This document shows positions 59,301-64,000 of a stretch of DNA of 64,000 bases, piece after piece. The position numbers were made by a program, and so were the translations under genes. How positions within the stretch are numbered: the stretch's first letter is position 1; every line of letters begins with the position of its first letter. This DNA is from Hydractinia symbiolongicarpus (lineage: Eukaryota > Cnidaria > Hydrozoa > Anthoathecata > Hydractiniidae): contig NC_079880.1 of the NCBI RefSeq assembly GCF_029227915.1, positions 11,373,501 through 11,437,500 of the forward strand, read 5' to 3'. Under the pieces are notes generated by a model. The model searched no databases. It saw nothing but the letters and a program-made list of their open reading frames with translations, and was not told the DNA's origin.

Positions 59301-62300
59301 GAGCCTCACTTTGCATTTATGATATTATTAATATAACCTTAAAGTAACCTACATATTATTATGAACTTTGTGTTTACAAAATAGCTGGAAGGAAAGTTTA
59401 AAGACTCTACGTAAACAAAGCTTTTAGTTGACTTACGCTTTTCTTGGAAACCAAAGCGCGTTTTTACCATTCGTTGTTGGGGTGCCCTCTTCACTTACAT
59501 CGACTTCTAAACGTAGACAGACACAAACGTTGCTGTGGAAAGATTAACACATTATTTTCAGAAGACATGCTATCCTTGATTTAGTGAAACGTATGTAATT
59601 TGGTCAAGCTGATCAGATAGTAATAAAGAAAGTAAAAAAGCTATTCAGATGCTGATAGAGATATTCAAATTAAATTCCAAAGAGCTAGTCAGATGCTAAT
59701 GAAGATATTTGAATTGAATTCCAAAAAGCTAGTTAGATGCCAATGGAGATATTTGAATTGAATTCCAAAGAACTAGTCAGATGCTGGCAGAGATATCTGC
59801 ATTGAATTCCAAAGAACTTTTCAGATGCTGATAGAGATATCCAAATTAAATTTCAAAGAGCTATTCAGGTGCTGTGGAGATATTCAAATTAAATTCCAAA
59901 GAGCTATTCAGGTGCTGTGGAGATATTCAAATTAAATTCCAAAGAGCTAGTCAGATGCCTGAATTAAATTTAAAAAAGCTAGTCAGGTGCTAATGGAGAT
60001 ATTCAAATTAAATTCCAAAGAACTAGTTAGATGCTAGCAGAGATAAAATGAAACAAAAACACCAAAAGGATTTCATGTGGAAAATTACTCTTTAGCAAAC
60101 TTGTTTTCGATACCTTTTTTGTCAGAGCAAAACTATACCAGAAAATACTGAAAAGAGGTTACAGAATAGATTGAAGAGTTAAGTTAAAAATTTTACAAAG
60201 AGTTGGATAATATTGGACTGCTAAATGTTTAACTTTTTTATATTTTACTGATGACTCATTAATTTTTAAGCCAAACCAGATGTAAACCAAGGTCATAGCG
60301 TATTGATTAAACGCAAGGAGGTCAATACGCTATGGATGGAAATGACAAATGCGTACATTTACATTGTGTACATACAAGAAGTCATTATTAAGTTTTGTGA
60401 CACTTTCAGATACTTTTTTTTTCGTTATTCACGCCTATATATTTTCTTATCTATCACATAACTTAAATACACAGAAACAAAAAAATGTAAACAGCAACTT
60501 ATGTACTATATAAAGTTTTTTTATTACAAACCTTTTCTGTCTTGTATAACACTTCCATATCGCGCCATGCTTGGAAATATCGGTGTGAATGGCATCCCAA
60601 ACATATCTGCTTTTGGAGCTTTCGTGGTTTGTCTTCTTTGGAACTTTTCTTCTCTTCCTTTAATATGAGGTAACCACGTTGCTTTGAAATTATTATCAGC
60701 TGCATACTTTCTCCAGAAAGACTAAAAAAAAAAAGAACTTTCTCAACTCATCTGCTAGAATCGCTATCACATGCCAGGCGGAGAAAATTTGCAGGATGTT
60801 GTATTTGGTTAATCACACGTTTTTACTAAATTTATCATGGATTTAATTTGGCCTGTGAAGTTTGGTAAAAAAGAAATCAACAAAATGCATCGCCGCTGTT
60901 GTCATCACGTTCATAATTTTTTGGAAAGCATTGGGGTAAAAGTTGTTTTCGATTTTAAAGAAAATTGATAAAGAAATCGCCAATTTCAACTCCCGGTAAC
61001 TCGAACCTCCAAAAGAAAGGACCAAGAAAAATAGTTCGATTTAAGGAATGTTCAAGTTAAAGTAAGCTGCCGTAAGTTGAATTTAGTCTAAAATAAGATT
61101 ATAGTTCCATTTATAGCGATTCTTTAAAAGGTTGGGCAACAGTTACCTGGAAAAGGCATGCAAGTCCAAAAAGAAAGAACTGTTTTGTTGTCACAAAAAC
61201 GCAATAACCCTATTAAACTCTACTCTAAAACAGAGGTGAAACAAAGTTACAGAAGTAGTTGCTGTAAGATTTTGTTTCTATTTACATTTTAACATTAAAA
61301 TTGGATACGAAGAAAAGGTGTGAGGTATAGAGGTATTATTCAACGCACCTGTATGAGGACGGCTGCTGGGCGTCTTCTTCTGTTGACATGTTTTTCTTTT
61401 TGTTGTTCAGCCACTTGCAGTGCGAAACCCGAACCAATGATTCCCTATGTTACAACATCATTATTATTACTGTTAACCAATAACGGAATGCTGTGAACTT
61501 CACAACATTAGTCTCATAGACTTTCCGCGAAAATAATTTGGAAACTCACTATTCGCAAAATTTGAATTTTTTTTCCCTTTTTTAAAAACTATTTACACCA
61601 ATGTTTTTCTTCTGATTTACCCAAAACTATATATAATACATGTAAAGTTCAACCTCGACAATCTTCATTTATGTCTTTAACACACAGCCCTTAAAAAACC
61701 TGTACAAATTGAGAAACAAAATGTCATCAAATTCTTTTTTGCAAAATTTGCAAAATATTGGAACTTCGCGTAAATCAGTCTTTCAAAAAATTAAATATCA
61801 TTTTCAAGAAATTACTCGTGAAAATTAGTCCTCGCGAAAACTAATTCTAAAGCTATTGAAATTTTTCTTCTTTTTTAAAAAACCATATACACTGTTTTTT
61901 TCTTCTGATTTACCTTGAACTATACATAATATATAATCTGTAACACACAGCCCTTGAAAAAACGATACAAATTGAGAAACAAAATGTCATCAAATTCTTT
62001 TTTGCAAAATTCGCACAATATTAGACTTCCCAACCTCGCGAAAATCAGTCTTCGAGCATTTTTAAAAAATTACTCGCGAAATTTAATTCTAAAGCTATTA
62101 AAAATTTTTCAAAGGCATCTGCAACCGGTGGTCCTACCCAGCCATCCTCATTAAAAACTAATCTTTCGCTCGGGTTAGAGGCTTTCTGTTTATTCACAGC
62201 TTTTTCGACAACACCACACATTAAAAAACTACTTACAGCTGGCATAGCAAGAAAACATGTACCAAATATCGCAAAACAACAAATTAAAATCTTGGCTGAA

Positions 62301-63388
62301 GTTGTATCAGGATTTATATCACCATAGCCAATTGTTGTCAAAGAGATCTAAGATCAAAAACATCAACTAACAATATCATATTGAAGAAGGACTACTTTGC
62401 TCATCACTAACATACTACCTGGCAGTGAGCAGGATTCGATCGGCGGTACCCAGAACTGGGAGCCGCAGATAAACACACTACACTACAATATGTTAGTGAT
62501 AAACTTAGATGGTTTATAACAATATCAGCTTGAGAGAAAAGTTTGTGACTTCACTAAAATCGTTAAATGTCAACTGCGCATTTTGTAAAAAGGTTTAAAA
62601 TGACCCAAGTACTTTTTTGCAATTTTACAATTTCAGAATCGAAAATATGTATTTCATGGTACTTTGCTATGTTGATTGTGATGGTGAGATATTTTATTAT
62701 GAATGAATGTTTGCAAAGTATGTCTTCAAAAACCTTTATTTTACAAAATCACACAAACAGAAAAGAGCATACTTTTGCACAGGTCCACAAAGACCTAGCA
62801 TTCAAGTTTCCTAATTTTTTGCAAGACACATCACTCTTAACTGCTTCTTATACGTACGAAATTTTAAGCGTATCAATTTTCGTGCAACGGAAAGAGTCTA
62901 TTTAGCGCGTATAAATTTTTATACAATAGCAGAGTGAGTATTTTCGGTGTAATTATTTCCGCGCAATTTAAGATCCCACTAAATATATCAAGTGAATTTC
63001 AGGTTATAGGCAAAACATAGATGTGTTAAATAACAACTTTGCGCAATTTTAGACCTTAAAAATATATATTTTTACGGTACAGTAATTCTCATTCAAAACT
63101 TTTCACATAATTTCGCTAGCAAAATTCGTGCGTTAGTGGTTTTTTGCGAGAATGCGCGAAATTCTGTACAAATTATGTAATTTAGCAAAAAAAACAATGC
63201 AATTGATTAATGATGAATGGTAAATCAAGGAATGAATGAATGAATAAACTTACCACGCCCCAGTATACGCCATTAAAAAGATTATCGATCGTGTATTCGT
63301 TTTTTGAATTTTGTCCTTCTAAGGCGTACACAAAGAAACTGACGAAGGTAACCATGAGGAAACCCATGTACCAACATGTCAATAACTC
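56391..63388 (-). CDS. KCNQ: KCNQ (Kv7) voltage-gated potassium channel, 3' part
   Basis: Ten minus-strand exons join in phase: 63254-63388, 62237-62347, 61349-61444, 60532-60721, 59437-59506, 58265-58340, 57673-57767, 57170-57195, 56890-56939, 56391-56516 (324 aa to the stop). Exon 1 here is S5 ([14 protein letters not shown]); exon 2 has the selectivity filter TTIGYGD and most of S6; exon 3 ends S6 with GSGFAL and carries VAEQQKEKH, the calmodulin-binding helix A start typical of KCNQ; exon 4 begins SFWRKYAAD. Exon 6 and 7 hold helix B ([22 protein letters not shown]). The last exons form a coiled-coil tail, presumably for tetramer assembly. KCNQ channels carry slow, PIP2-dependent K+ currents. 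S1-S4 must lie beyond the right edge. Confidence 0.93.
57281..57349. repeat. AACCTCGTCC fold-back repeat, KCNQ intron
   Basis: TAATCTCGTCGCCAGGGCTT and the inverted CTCTGGGGATGAGGTTGTG enclose a short AGGTCCCAATTGTAAAAAAC core. Fragments of the same motif appear near 57430 and 57630. Confidence 0.6.
59640..60045. repeat. 44-bp minisatellite, KCNQ intron
   Basis: About nine units of CTAGTCAGATGCTAATGGAG plus ATATTCAAATTAAATTCCAA AGAG, with substitutions and a few deletions. It lies between the KCNQ exons at 59437-59506 and 60532-60721. Confidence 0.9.
61612..62108. repeat. Diverged segmental duplication, KCNQ intron
   Basis: About 61612-61866 and 61908-62108 share ACACACAGCCCTT, ACAAATTGAGAAACAAAATG and TTCTAAAGCTATT in the same order. 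The repeat lies about 130 bp from the selectivity-filter exon. Confidence 0.75.
62403..62500 (-). repeat. tRNA-like fold-back repeat, copy 2
   Basis: ATCACTAACATA and TATGTTAGTGAT are perfect terminal inverted repeats. Read on the minus strand, the interior has TAGTGTAGTG and CGATCGAATCC, matching copy 1 at 8474-8574. It lies in a KCNQ intron about 55 bp from the filter exon. Confidence 0.7.
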
Positions 63389-64000
63389 CTGAAAGAGTAC
63401 AGAGAGAAATTTTTAGCACGCTGCGTAGAATCCCTCTTTTTGGATTACTTTAGCTTTCTTTGTTTTCGAAGTGAAAATAATTACCAAACTTAGCTATTAT
63501 ATAAATTGATATGAGCTTGAAAATTTTTGACTCACAAATTGCCTGATTCTTGCACTAACTTAACTCATAAACTTATGGCAGTCTTTTGGTATTACATGGT
63601 AGCTGTATGGTTGCTTACATTACCGAAAGTAGGACTAAAAGAAGCAGGAAAAAAGAATAATTAATTTTGATTTGTTATTCTGCTGACCATTCAAAATTTA
63701 AAAATGAATTTAGCTGCTGTGGTCAGGTTATGATTAGAGGTGGTAGATATGTTTCACAACTGCTGAAGATCATTTCATTTTGAAAGATTTAAATAGAGAA
63801 TAATATAGTTATTTCATGTGTTGCTGCGTTTCTTTGTTACGCTTACTGCTAATGGGAATTATTTTATTGTCACATTGGTCATTTAAAATTAGTTATCATG
63901 AAGTATTCTATTTACATCTTTACTTAGGTGACACAGAAAAAAAATAAAAAAAAATATATATATAAAGTAAACAAGAAGTAAGTAAAAAATTAAACTAAAC
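63389..64000. other. KCNQ upstream intron, open at the window edge
   Basis: No S4 or S4-S5 linker exon is visible; the next KCNQ exon is probably beyond the window. The sequence ends in an AT-rich run. Confidence 0.6.

Overview
The window is animal nuclear DNA, not bacterial: it is AT-rich, most genes are split by introns with GT..AG borders, and the gaps are full of small transposon relics. Identifiable host genes (RPAP3, a YTHDF m6A reader, a KCNQ potassium channel, a class A GPCR, a PARP-type ADP-ribosyltransferase) together with P2X7-C-terminal-domain, hAT, KDZ-like and Helitron remnants suit an invertebrate metazoan. I favour a medusozoan cnidarian, but that is inference from composition and repeat types, not from a marker gene.

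Layout. 0.5-3.7 kb: an apparently complete hAT transposon with terminal inverted repeats, a 5-bp target duplication and an uninterrupted 781-codon transposase. 3.7-9.2 kb: no gene seen, only hairpins and a tRNA-like fold-back repeat. 9.2-13.8 kb: a four-exon gene for a CUE-like + PARP-catalytic protein (565 aa). 14.1-14.5 kb: head-to-tail miniature Helitrons. 17.9-20.4 kb: two decayed minus-strand relics, one KDZ/CxC-like transposase and one P2X7 C-terminal-domain protein. 21-24.7 kb: a 30-bp minisatellite, a tRNA-derived SINE and a decayed non-LTR reverse transcriptase. 25.0-27.8 kb: a second CUE-PARP copy, clearly a pseudogene.

29.8-44.6 kb: a ten-exon RPAP3 gene (457 aa) with very large introns. 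Intron 1 holds a minus-strand exon that looks like a HYD1-type ADP-ribosyltransferase; intron 3 holds an intact single-exon GPCR on the minus strand plus two Helitrons. 47.6-53.6 kb: a five-exon YTHDF gene (576 aa) with tiny first exons. 56.4-63.4 kb: the 3' part (S5 to the C-terminus, 324 aa, ten exons) of a KCNQ channel on the minus strand, running off the right edge.

The host genes do not form one pathway. RPAP3 (R2TP/HSP90 assembly), YTHDF (mRNA decay/translation) and KCNQ (membrane excitability) are ordinary neighbours in an intron-rich genome. The most unusual content is the CUE-PARP pair (one intact, one dead), the nested ART-like exon nearby, and the density of precise transposon boundaries (TTAA, TA, 5-bp TSD, CTAG ends) that can be read directly. 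Exon joins were built by hand from reading frame, splice signals and family resemblance; phases agree in every host gene, but no transcript or database evidence was available.
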